Positions 1-7,049 of a DNA stretch of 64,000 bases are shown piece by piece. This DNA comes from Actinacidiphila cocklensis. GTDB taxonomy: Bacteria > Actinomycetota > Actinomycetes > Streptomycetales > Streptomycetaceae. The stretch lies in assembly GCF_907177275.1 (NCBI RefSeq), contig NZ_CAJSLV010000052.1, forward strand, positions 1 through 64,000, read 5' to 3'. The notes below the pieces were generated by a model, which saw only the letters and a program-made list of their open reading frames with translations, ran no database searches and was not told where the DNA came from. Both the position numbers and the translations under genes were made by a program. Every line of letters starts with the position of its first letter. The first letter of the stretch is position 1.

Positions 1-11
1 CCGCCGGGCCG

Positions 12-1163
12 GTGCCGCCGCCGCGGCCCTCGGCGCCTCCGCCGCCTCCGCCCTCCGACGCGCCCCGCGTGCCGGTGGCCGGGGACGCGGCGGGGCGCTC
101 CATGGAGGAGCGGCTGTACAACCAGGTCTGGGGCATGTTCGAGGACCTGTCGCGGACCGTGGCGGCCTACCGCAGCGCCGCCGACTTCGCCGAGTCGCGC
201 TTCGAGCAGGAGCTGGACCGGCTGCTCGCCGACCCGCGCACCCGGGGCGGCCCGGCGGCCGAGGCCGCCCGCGAGGCGGCGCAGGCCAAGCAGGCCGCGC
301 TGGTCGACCAGGCCAGGGCGGTGCTCGACCGGGACCTGGCGCAGCTCGCCGCGGAGGCCGAGGCCGTGGAGCCGGCGCTGCCGCCGGAGTTCGCCGGCTG
401 GGAGAACCCGGTGTGGCACGCCTACCGGGTGCCCGGCCGGCTGCCTCTCGCGGTGCGGCTGGGCAACCTGACCCTGCCCGAGGCGCCCGAGCTGCGCATC
501 CCGCTGCTGAGCCGGCTCCCGCTGGAGCGCGGCCTGTGGATGGACAGCGCGGAGAACCGCCGGGCGGCCATGGAGGCCGCGGTGGCGATCGCGGCCCGGC
601 TGCTCGCCTCCCACCCGGTGGGCGCCTTCGCGCTGCACGCCCTGGACCCCGCGGGCTCCGCCGCGACCGCGCTGGCCCCGCTGCACTCCGGCGGCGCGCT
701 GGTGCTGCCGCCGCCCGCCGCGGGCGCGGCCGGCGTCAGCGAGGTGCTGACCCGGCTGACCGAGCGGGTCGACCTGATCCAGATGGCCAGGCGCGGCGGC
801 GCGGCCGACGACCTGCCGCCCGGCTTCGACACCGCGGAGCAGCTGCTGATCGTCAACGAGTTCCCGTACGGCTTCGACGACCGCTCGGTCAACCAGCTGC
901 GCTACCTCGCCGACGAGGGTCCCTCGGCCGGCGTGCACCTGCTGGTGGTGGCCGACCGGGAGGACGCGGCGGCGTACGGCCCGGTGCTCGACCCGCTGTG
1001 GCGCTCGCTGCTGCGGCTGACCCCGCTGCCCAGCGACCACCTGGCCGACCCGTGGGTGGGCCACGCCTGGACGTACGAGCCGCCGCTGGTGCCGCCGGGC
1101 AGCCGGGTGCTGGCCGACGTGCTCAGGCAGTTGGCCGCAGCGCGCCCGGCGTATGGCACCTGA
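12..1163 (+). CDS. FtsK/SpoIIIE-like protein lacking Walker A (5' end probably outside window)
   Basis: The frame is open to the window edge, so the GTG at 12 may be internal and the gene is probably partial. The visible 383 residues start with a proline-rich stretch, then an alanine/glutamate-rich helical segment, then a C-terminal RecA/FtsK-like fold. The stretch reading LLIVNEFPYGFDD looks like a Walker B strand, and GVHLLVVADRED follows as in FtsK-type domains. The position where a P-loop would be expected (near RLPLERGLWMDS) has no GxxxxGK[ST]. Family memory: similar proteins stand next to terD/terC genes in Streptomyces, and terC follows here about 100 bp downstream. The role is inferred only: a degenerate ATPase component of a Ter-type stress system. 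Confidence 0.6.
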   Translation: MPPPRPSAPPPPPPSDAPRVPVAGDAAGRSMEERLYNQVWGMFEDLSRTVAAYRSAADFAESRFEQELDRLLADPRTRGGPAAEAAREAAQAKQAALVDQARAVLDRDLAQLAAEAEAVEPALPPEFAGWENPVWHAYRVPGRLPLAVRLGNLTLPEAPELRIPLLSRLPLERGLWMDSAENRRAAMEAAVAIAARLLASHPVGAFALHALDPAGSAATALAPLHSGGALVLPPPAAGAAGVSEVLTRLTERVDLIQMARRGGAADDLPPGFDTAEQLLIVNEFPYGFDDRSVNQLRYLADEGPSAGVHLLVVADREDAAAYGPVLDPLWRSLLRLTPLPSDHLADPWVGHAWTYEPPLVPPGSRVLADVLRQLAAARPAYGT

Positions 1164-1260
1164 CCTGCAGATTTGGTGTTGCTTTTACCTTTCCTTGGTC
1201 GTTCGTTGGTTATTCGTGTACGGTTCTTTGACCGAGTCGTTTCGACCCGCCGGAGGACCT

Positions 1261-2283
1261 GTGGACGTCTCCCTCGCCCTCTGGGTGCTGACCATCGCTG
1301 GGCTGTGCGCGCTGATCGGCGCGGACTTCCTGGTCGGCCGCACCCCCCACGACGTTTCCATCCGTGAGGCGGGCCTGTGGACCGCCGTCTGGGTGGTGCT
1401 GGCCGCGCTCTTCGGTCTCGGCCTGCTGTTCTTCTCCGGCGGACAGCCCGCCGGAGAGTTTTTCGCGGGCTACATCACCGAGAAGTCGCTCAGCGTCGAC
1501 AACCTCTTCGTCTTCGTCCTGATCATGGGCAAGTTCGCGGTGCCCTCGCACTACCAGCAGCGCGTCCTGCTGGTCGGAGTGCTGATAGCGCTGGTGCTGC
1601 GCGCGGTCTTCATCGCCGCGGGCGCCACCATCGTCGCCAGCTTCTCCTGGGTCTTCTTCATCTTCGGCGCCTTCCTGATCTGGACCGCCTGGAAGCTGGT
1701 CAAGGAGGCCCGCGGCGAGCAGCAGGAGGACCCCGAGTTCGAGGAGAACCGGCTGCTGAAGATGGTCGAGAAGCGGGTGCCCGCGACCGACCGCTACCAC
1801 GGCACCCGGCTGTTCATCACGGAGAACGGCAAGCGGCTGATGACCCCGATGCTGGTGGTGATGGTGGCCATCGGCACCACGGACGTGCTGTTCGCGCTGG
1901 ACTCCATCCCGGCGATCTTCGGCCTGACCCAGGACCCGTACATCGTCTTCACCGCCAACGCCTTCGCGCTGATGGGACTGCGCCAGCTGTACTTCCTGAT
2001 CGGCGGGCTGCTCAAGAAGTTGGTCCACCTGTCCTACGGCCTGTCGGTGATCCTCGGCTTCATCGGCGTGAAGCTGGTGCTGCACGCGCTGCACGAGGCG
2101 GGCGTCCACGTCCCCGAGGTCTCCATCCCGGTCTCGCTCGGCGTCATCGTGACCGTCCTCGCCGTCACCACGACCACCAGCCTGCTGGCCGTCCGCGGCA
2201 CCGACCAGGCAGCCGCGGAGGACGCGCGGGGCGAGGACCGGGACACGCCGACCGACGCGCCCGACCAGCGGATAGGCGCCTGA
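1261..2283 (+). CDS. TerC/Alx family integral membrane protein
   Basis: A 340-residue TerC-family protein with about eight or nine hydrophobic segments. Conserved acidic membrane motifs are visible: EKSLSVDNLFVF at about residues 74-85 and TTDVLFALDSIPAIFG near 206-221, both typical of the family. TerC/Alx proteins are linked to tellurite resistance and, in characterised cases, to manganese export or metal loading of exported proteins. The frame extends upstream to 1153, but GGAGG at 1252-1256 points to the GTG at 1261, and the upstream translation does not look like protein. The acidic C-terminal tail is probably cytoplasmic. The preceding FtsK-like gene suggests a Ter-type module. Confidence 0.88.
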   Translation: MDVSLALWVLTIAGLCALIGADFLVGRTPHDVSIREAGLWTAVWVVLAALFGLGLLFFSGGQPAGEFFAGYITEKSLSVDNLFVFVLIMGKFAVPSHYQQRVLLVGVLIALVLRAVFIAAGATIVASFSWVFFIFGAFLIWTAWKLVKEARGEQQEDPEFEENRLLKMVEKRVPATDRYHGTRLFITENGKRLMTPMLVVMVAIGTTDVLFALDSIPAIFGLTQDPYIVFTANAFALMGLRQLYFLIGGLLKKLVHLSYGLSVILGFIGVKLVLHALHEAGVHVPEVSIPVSLGVIVTVLAVTTTTSLLAVRGTDQAAAEDARGEDRDTPTDAPDQRIGA

Positions 2284-2364
2284 CCTCCCCCTGCGCACCG
2301 CGCACCGCCCGCCGGGGTCTACCGTGGCCCCGGTAGTGGACGGTAGACGTGGAAAGGCGCGGAT

Positions 2365-3339
2365 GTGGCGAGCCCCCAGGCCCTCCCCGAGCTGACCGGA
2401 GCCCGGTATCTCGACGCCTGGCAGCTCGACGCGGCCGCCCTGGCCGTCGTCGTGCTGCTGGGCGCCTGCTACGCCTACGGGGTACGCCGCCGGCGGCGCG
2501 CGGGGGAGCGGTGGCCGCTGTGGCGCACCGCCGCCTTCTCCGTACTGGGCCTGGGCACCCTGGTCGTCGCCACGATGTCCTCGCTCGCGGTCTACGACCG
2601 GGTGCTCTTCTGGCCGGCGGCCGTGCAGAACATCCTGCTCGACCTCTTCGCCCCGCTCGGCCTGGCCCTGGGCGACCCGCTGGGGCTCGCCGACCCGGCC
2701 GGTCGGCTGCACCGGGCCTTCACCTCGCGGCCGGTGCGCGCCCTGACCTATCCGCTGGTCAGCTCGCTGCTGGTGCTCGCCTCCGAGCTGACCATCTACT
2801 TCACGCCGTACTTCGCCACCGCGCTGGGCAACCCGCTGGTCCGCCAGCTGATGCACCTGCAGCTGCTGCTCACCGGCAGCCTGTTCGTGCTGCCGATGCT
2901 CAGCCGGCAGGAGCTGCTGCCGCGCTGGTGCAGCCACCCGGTGCGGGCGGCCCTGGTCTTCCTCGACGGGCTCTTCGACTCGGTGCCCGGCATCGTGGTG
3001 ATGACCAGCGGCACGCTCGTCGCCGGCCACTGGTACACCGCCCACCCCCGCACCTGGGGACCCAGCGTGCAGCACGACCAGATGCTCGGCGGCGGCCTGA
3101 TGCTCACCCTGGCCGAACTCGTCGGCCTGCCGTTCGTCCTGCTCGTCTTCGCGGAATGGTGGCGGGCCGAACGCACGAAGACGGCCGAGCTGGACGCCCG
3201 GCTCGACGTCGAGGCCCTCGCGGCGGCCCCCGTCCCCACCGCCGGCCCGACGTCCGGCCCCGCCCTCCCCGAGATGATCCGCCCCTGGTGGGAGACCGAC
3301 CAGGGCGAAGTCGGCGAACGTATGCGCCGCCCCCGTTGA
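2365..3339 (+). CDS. CtaG-type cytochrome c oxidase assembly membrane protein
   Basis: A 324-residue multi-spanning membrane protein that matches the Caa3_CtaG family by pattern: several helices, an RVLFWPAAVQNILLDLFAPLG stretch near residues 73-93, then LMHLQLLLTGSLFVLPML. Such proteins assist copper delivery or assembly of the terminal oxidase. The ctaA and ctaB genes for heme A lie further along the window, but not in the same operon. The start is GTG 2365 with GGAAAGG at 2351-2357; the ATG at 2363 is in another frame. The stop codon lies inside a terminator-like hairpin. Confidence 0.75.
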   Translation: MASPQALPELTGARYLDAWQLDAAALAVVVLLGACYAYGVRRRRRAGERWPLWRTAAFSVLGLGTLVVATMSSLAVYDRVLFWPAAVQNILLDLFAPLGLALGDPLGLADPAGRLHRAFTSRPVRALTYPLVSSLLVLASELTIYFTPYFATALGNPLVRQLMHLQLLLTGSLFVLPMLSRQELLPRWCSHPVRAALVFLDGLFDSVPGIVVMTSGTLVAGHWYTAHPRTWGPSVQHDQMLGGGLMLTLAELVGLPFVLLVFAEWWRAERTKTAELDARLDVEALAAAPVPTAGPTSGPALPEMIRPWWETDQGEVGERMRRPR

Positions 3340-3356
3340 CGCTTGCGTCAACGGGG
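3331..3356 (+). terminator. Perfect 11-bp hairpin overlapping the ctaG stop codon
   Basis: The arms CCCCGTTGACG and CGTCAACGGGG flank a 4-nt loop (CTTG). The TGA stop of the upstream gene is part of the left arm. No U-tract follows, which is usual for Streptomyces terminators. Confidence 0.6.
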
Positions 3357-3470
3357 CACTTTCACGCAGGAGGGTGCCCACCAGGGGCGCGTGGGGGCGC
3401 CCCCTTCCGCAGAGGCATCCCTGCGGCTCCGCGCCGTTGAGGGTGCCGCCTGGCGCAGAGGCGCCCCTGC

Positions 3471-4433
3471 TTAAGGGGAGCCGTACGCAGCGGCGAGGGT
3501 GCGGGCCGTCGAGGCCAGCATCGACCTCAGCTGTGGAGGTGCCAGCACCTCCACGTCCGCCCCCAGGGAGAGAAAGAACGCATGGGCCTGGTCCAGCGAC
3601 TCGATGGGCAATACGGCCCGGCGCCGGCCGTCGGCCTCGGCCACGCCCGTGGCCTCCAGGGCGCGGGCGGCGGCGCCGGAAAGCCGCTCGGCGCCACGCG
3701 GGGAGAGCCGGACCTCCGCCTCGCCGGCGTGGAGGCGCGCGTGGAAGTCCTCCTGGTGGCGCCGCCAGTGCTCCGCCAGGTCGAAGTCCGCGGGCACCTC
3801 GAAGGTCTCGTCGTCCACGGTGAGGTGGAGGATCTGGTCGACCCGGTAGGTGCGCGGCCCGGGACCGGCCACCGCGTACCAGCGGCCGGCCTTGAGCACC
3901 AGGCCGTACGGTTCGAGCCGCCGGTCCACGTCGGTCGGCTCCTTCCAGCGGCGGTAGCGCACGTTCAGGACCCTGCCGTGCCAGACCGCGTCGGCGACCT
4001 GCGGCAGGTAGGGCACCTCGGTGTCCGCGGCGTACCAGCCTGGCGCGTCCAGGTGGAAGCGGGTCCGCATCCGGTCCGCCTGCTCGCGCAGCTCCGGCGG
4101 CAGCGCGGCCCGCAGCTTGAGCTGGGCGGCGGCGAGCGCGGGACCCAGGCCGAGCTCCGCGGCCGGCCCCGGCGCACCCGACAGGAACAGCGCCTCGGCC
4201 TCGCCGGCGTTCAGCCCGGTCAGCCGGGTGCGGTAGCCGGCCAGCAGCCGGTAGCCGCCGCTGTGCCCGGCGTCGCCGTACAGCGGCACCCCGGCCGCGT
4301 GCAGCGACTCCACGTCCCGGTAGACGGTCCGCGGCGACACCTCCAGCTCCGCCGCCAGCTCGGCGGCGGTCATCCGGCCGCGGGTCTGGAGCAGCAGCAG
4401 GATCGACAGCAGACGGCTGGACTTCACTGACAC
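3471..4433 (-). CDS. WYL-domain transcriptional regulator (YafY type)
   Basis: A 320-residue regulator. The N-terminal winged helix-turn-helix (about residues 5-60) contains GRMTAAELAAELEVSPRTVYRDV, and a WYL domain follows in the middle. Such proteins often repress or activate a divergently placed gene in response to a small ligand. The start is GTG 4433, and its first codons lie inside a perfect palindrome (4422-4448) shared with the divergent unit at 4467. That arrangement makes autoregulation, and control of the neighbours, likely. The ligand cannot be predicted. Confidence 0.85.
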   Translation of the reverse strand: MSVKSSRLLSILLLLQTRGRMTAAELAAELEVSPRTVYRDVESLHAAGVPLYGDAGHSGGYRLLAGYRTRLTGLNAGEAEALFLSGAPGPAAELGLGPALAAAQLKLRAALPPELREQADRMRTRFHLDAPGWYAADTEVPYLPQVADAVWHGRVLNVRYRRWKEPTDVDRRLEPYGLVLKAGRWYAVAGPGPRTYRVDQILHLTVDDETFEVPADFDLAEHWRRHQEDFHARLHAGEAEVRLSPRGAERLSGAAARALEATGVAEADGRRRAVLPIESLDQAHAFFLSLGADVEVLAPPQLRSMLASTARTLAAAYGSP

Positions 4434-4448
4434 AAGGTGTCAGTGAAG
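4422..4448. promoter_or_regulatory. Perfect 12-bp inverted repeat, candidate WYL-regulator operator
   Basis: CTTCACTGACAC and GTGTCAGTGAAG are exact reverse complements separated by AAG. The repeat covers the first codons of the minus-strand WYL regulator and sits 18 nt upstream of the plus-strand ATG at 4467. A TANNNT-type -10 (TACGGT, 4455-4460) lies 6 nt before that ATG, so the plus-strand message may be leaderless. The position suits a dual repressor site. Confidence 0.6.
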
Positions 4449-4466
4449 CGGCCGTACGGTCCACCC

Positions 4467-4946
4467 ATGGCTTTCCGCGAGAAGTTCCTCACCGTGCCGC
4501 CGCCGATCGAGGTCGGGGGCCGGCGCGTCAAGCGCTACCACGTGACCGCCGACCCGGCCGGCATCGCGCCCGACGTCGAGAAGGCGGCGTACGCGATCCT
4601 GCCCGACCTGCTGCCGCAGGACGACGGCACACCCGGCGCGGCCTTCGTCGTCCTGCACAGGGGAGGGGACGACGGGGCGTATCTCAACGCCTACACCTGG
4701 GCGTGGGACAACGCGCTGCACTTCTCGGGAGCCGCGGCGGGGCAGCCCGCACTGGGCTGCCCCGACCTGGACCCGGCGCATTTCGTGCGGCTCGAACCGC
4801 GGCTGATCGGCTGCGTGTGGGAGCTGCCGCCGATCCTGCACGAGCGCGACGCCTGGGTCCGCCATGTCCTCGCCCCCGACCGGCCCGACCTGGCCGGCTA
4901 CGTCAACGACTCGCTGCCCGCGGGCAGCACGGGAGACCGCACGTGA
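4467..4946 (+). CDS. Conserved hypothetical protein of WYL-linked pair
   Basis: A 159-residue soluble protein not recognised as any family of known function. It has no signal peptide or transmembrane segment and is rich in tryptophan and aromatic residues in the middle (AYTWAWDNALHFSG). An in-frame GTG at 4437 would add ten residues, but those codons are just the palindrome read from the other side, so ATG 4467 is preferred. The gene overlaps the next by GTGA and faces the WYL regulator, which probably controls both. Confidence 0.65.
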   Translation: MAFREKFLTVPPPIEVGGRRVKRYHVTADPAGIAPDVEKAAYAILPDLLPQDDGTPGAAFVVLHRGGDDGAYLNAYTWAWDNALHFSGAAAGQPALGCPDLDPAHFVRLEPRLIGCVWELPPILHERDAWVRHVLAPDRPDLAGYVNDSLPAGSTGDRT

Positions 4947-5392
4947 ACGACTTCGACTTCCTCACCGGCGTCTGGGACGTCGCCAACCACCGGCGTACCG
5001 ACTTCCTCGACCCCGACAGCGCATGGGAGGACTTCCCCGGCGTCAGCACCGCCTCCCGGCACTTCGGCGGCGGCGCGAACTTCGACGAGATCGCCTTCCC
5101 CACCAAGGGCACGTCAGGCCTGACGCTGCGGCTGTACGACCGGGCCCGCGAGGAGTGGTCCCTGTACTGGTCGAGCAGCGCCACGGGCGTGCTCTTCCCG
5201 CCGGTGACCGGCCGTTTCACCGGCGGCACGGGGATCTTCCACGGCGAGGACAGCTACGAGGGCAAGCCGGTGACGGCCCGCTTCGTCTGGTCGGGCATCA
5301 CCACGGACGCCGCCCGCTGGGAGCAGTCCTTCTCGGTGGACGGCGGCGGGACCTGGCTGAGCAACTGGGTCATGGAGCTGACCCGCCGCTGA
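4943..5392 (+). CDS. Conserved hypothetical protein (DUF1579-like small beta protein)
   Basis: A 149-residue protein starting at a GTG that overlaps the preceding stop by 4 nt (GTGA), so translation is probably coupled. The sequence alternates short beta-like segments: FDFLTGVWDVANHRR, FPTKGTSGLTLRLYD, EEWSLYWSSSATGV, and a terminal GTWLSNWVMELTRR. It resembles small one-domain beta-barrel proteins of unknown role that measure or bind a ligand (DUF1579 type). The resemblance is by pattern only. Co-transcription with the 4467 gene and control by the WYL regulator are inferred. Confidence 0.65.
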   Translation: MNDFDFLTGVWDVANHRRTDFLDPDSAWEDFPGVSTASRHFGGGANFDEIAFPTKGTSGLTLRLYDRAREEWSLYWSSSATGVLFPPVTGRFTGGTGIFHGEDSYEGKPVTARFVWSGITTDAARWEQSFSVDGGGTWLSNWVMELTRR

Positions 5393-5410
5393 CCGCCCCG
5401 CCGCCCGCGG

Positions 5411-6067
5411 TCACCAGCCGCGTGCGCGCCACTCGGCCAGGTGCGGGCGCTCGGCGCCGAGCGTGGTGTCGTCGCCGTGGCCCGGGTAGACCCAGGTCTC
5501 GTCCGGGAGCTGGTCGAAGAGCCTGGCGGTGACGCCGTCCAGCAGTGAGGTGAAGGCGGCGGGGTCGTCGTGGGTGTTGCCGACCCCGCCGGGGAAGAGG
5601 CAGTCGCCGGTGAAGACGTGCGGGTGGCCGTGCGGGTCGTCGTAGACCAGCGCGATGCTGCCCGGGGTGTGGCCGACCAGGTGGCGGGCGGTCAGGGTGA
5701 TCCGGCCGACCTCGACGGTGCCCAGGTCGTCGACGGGCACGTCGGTGGGCACCGGGATGCCCTCCGCGTCGTCGCGGCCCGCGTACGTCCGCGCGCCGGT
5801 CGCGTCGACGACCGCGCGCAGCGCCTGCCAGTGGTCGCCGTGCCGGTGGGTGGTGACCACCGAGGCCAGGCCGTCGGCGCCGACCAGGTCGAGCAGGGTG
5901 GCCGGCTCCTCCGCCGCGTCGATCAGCAGCTGCTCGCCGGTGGCGCGGCAGCGCAGCAGATACGCGTTGTTGTTCATCGGGCCGACCGCGACCTTGCTGA
6001 TGATCAGATCGCTGAGTTCGTGCACGTCGGGGGCACCGCCCACCGTCACCTGTCCGCTGTACGCCAT
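5411..6067 (-). CDS. Metallo-beta-lactamase-fold hydrolase (glyoxalase II-like)
   Basis: A 218-residue MBL-fold enzyme with the metal motif THRHGDH at residues 73-79, further ligands in HLVGHTPGS and FTGDCLF, and a C-terminal YPGHGDD. The overall pattern is that of glyoxalase II-like or thioesterase-type hydrolases rather than beta-lactamases. It starts at ATG 6067. The isomerase-like gene, transcribed the same way, ends 4 nt upstream, so the two probably form an operon. The substrate is unknown; a mycothiol-linked thioester is plausible given the neighbour. Confidence 0.82.
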   Translation of the reverse strand: MAYSGQVTVGGAPDVHELSDLIISKVAVGPMNNNAYLLRCRATGEQLLIDAAEEPATLLDLVGADGLASVVTTHRHGDHWQALRAVVDATGARTYAGRDDAEGIPVPTDVPVDDLGTVEVGRITLTARHLVGHTPGSIALVYDDPHGHPHVFTGDCLFPGGVGNTHDDPAAFTSLLDGVTARLFDQLPDETWVYPGHGDDTTLGAERPHLAEWRARGW

Positions 6068-6071
6068 GGCG

Positions 6072-6806
6072 TCAGCCTAGCGGCGGCAGCACCGGTAGCG
6101 GGTGTCCCGCGGGGCTGACGTCGAGCCCGTCACCCTTGCCGCGGCCGCTGACCCAGGCCAGCAGGGCGTGGGACGGCCCCGAGACGGTCAGCTCGGGCTC
6201 CGCCGCGGCGCCCAGGTCCCAGGAGGTGCCGGAGCCGGTGTCCCGCAGCCGGACGGGCGCCACCCCCTCGTGGGCGGCCAGGTCGTCGAGGACGCAGGCC
6301 AGCTCGCGGTCGGTGAAACCGGCCGGCAGGTCGTCGGGGGTGTGTCCCGCGTCCAGGTCGACGTGGTGCAGCCGCACCTCGATCAGCCGCCGCCAGGGGA
6401 TCTCGGCCGCCGCGATCACCCGCCCGGAGCGCATCGCGACCTGGGTGGCCCAGGCGGCGGGCGGCAGCGCGGCGACGGCGGCGGAGAAGCGGTCCGCGGA
6501 CTTGCGCAGGTCGTCCAGCTGCTCGTCCGGCGTTCGGCCCGCGCCCGCCTCGATGTCGCGGTCGCGGGTGGCCGCGTCGGCGTACATCGGGGTCTCCTCG
6601 CCGGTGCCGGCCCAGGTCAGCAGGTTCACCAGGGCGTCGGCGTTGCGGGCGATGTGGGCCAGCACATGGCCGCGGGTCCAGCCGGGCAGCAGGGACGGGC
6701 CTGACAGGTCCGCGGCGGACAGCTCGGCCGCTGCGGCGAGCAGCTGCTCGGTCGCCTCCGCCACCTCGGCCGCATCGGCATCGGGGTCGGGTCGTTGGAC
6801 GGTCAC
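6072..6806 (-). CDS. Maleylpyruvate-isomerase-family, mycothiol-dependent-type protein
   Basis: A 244-residue protein of the MDMPI/DinB-like superfamily. The N-terminal half has the family signature LLPGWTRGHVLAHIARNAD with metal-binding histidines, and EVRLHHVDLD follows. Members use or detoxify mycothiol adducts, or have unknown roles. The open frame runs back to 6986, but the upstream part is not protein-like. GTG 6806 has GGGAG about 6 nt before it and is chosen. It is divergent from uvrA and probably co-transcribed with the MBL hydrolase. Confidence 0.78.
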   Translation of the reverse strand: MTVQRPDPDADAAEVAEATEQLLAAAAELSAADLSGPSLLPGWTRGHVLAHIARNADALVNLLTWAGTGEETPMYADAATRDRDIEAGAGRTPDEQLDDLRKSADRFSAAVAALPPAAWATQVAMRSGRVIAAAEIPWRRLIEVRLHHVDLDAGHTPDDLPAGFTDRELACVLDDLAAHEGVAPVRLRDTGSGTSWDLGAAAEPELTVSGPSHALLAWVSGRGKGDGLDVSPAGHPLPVLPPLG

Positions 6807-7049
6807 GGGTGCTCCCGGTGGGTCGCTGGCAGTACGGGCATCAGGTTTCCGTATGCCCAGCTGCACGGACAGCGATGCGCACCACACGATCGGGTGAACC
6901 TGGCAGTCGGACCGCGGAAATCGAATGCACGTGCTATATGGTCGTTGTGTCGCAACCGTCGCGACAGGAAGAAAACCCGAGCGCACCCCGTTTAGGCTGA
7001 CTGGGGGGTGTGGTCTCTCCCCCCGTTTCTAGGAAAGGTGCGCACTGGC
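6807..7049. promoter_or_regulatory. Divergent promoter region before uvrA
   Basis: This 243-nt gap is less GC-rich than the genes. It holds the inverted repeat TGTCGC-N7-GCGACA (6948-6966) and a TAGGCT -10-like box (6993-6998) facing uvrA, whose RBS AGGAAAGG is at 7031-7038. No clear actinobacterial LexA box (GAAC-N4-GTTC) was found, so SOS control of uvrA is not supported by the sequence. Confidence 0.4.

Noticed and set aside
3362-3470. G/C-rich blocks after ctaG as a fifth copy of the dispersed repeat
   Set aside because: It has CAGGGGCGC/GCGCCCCTG arms but lacks the GCGCAGTTCC and CTGGGGGT core of the family.
1210-4464. A 1084-codon open frame on the minus strand over terC and ctaG
   Set aside because: Its composition is low-complexity (Gln/Glu/Gly/Arg-rich) as in antisense shadows of GC-rich genes. 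It covers two clear membrane-protein genes and only its first part belongs near the real WYL gene in another frame.
6900-6930. Possible LexA/SOS box before uvrA (TCGAATGCACGTGC)
   Set aside because: Only the first half resembles an actinobacterial SOS box; there is no GTTC half at the right spacing.
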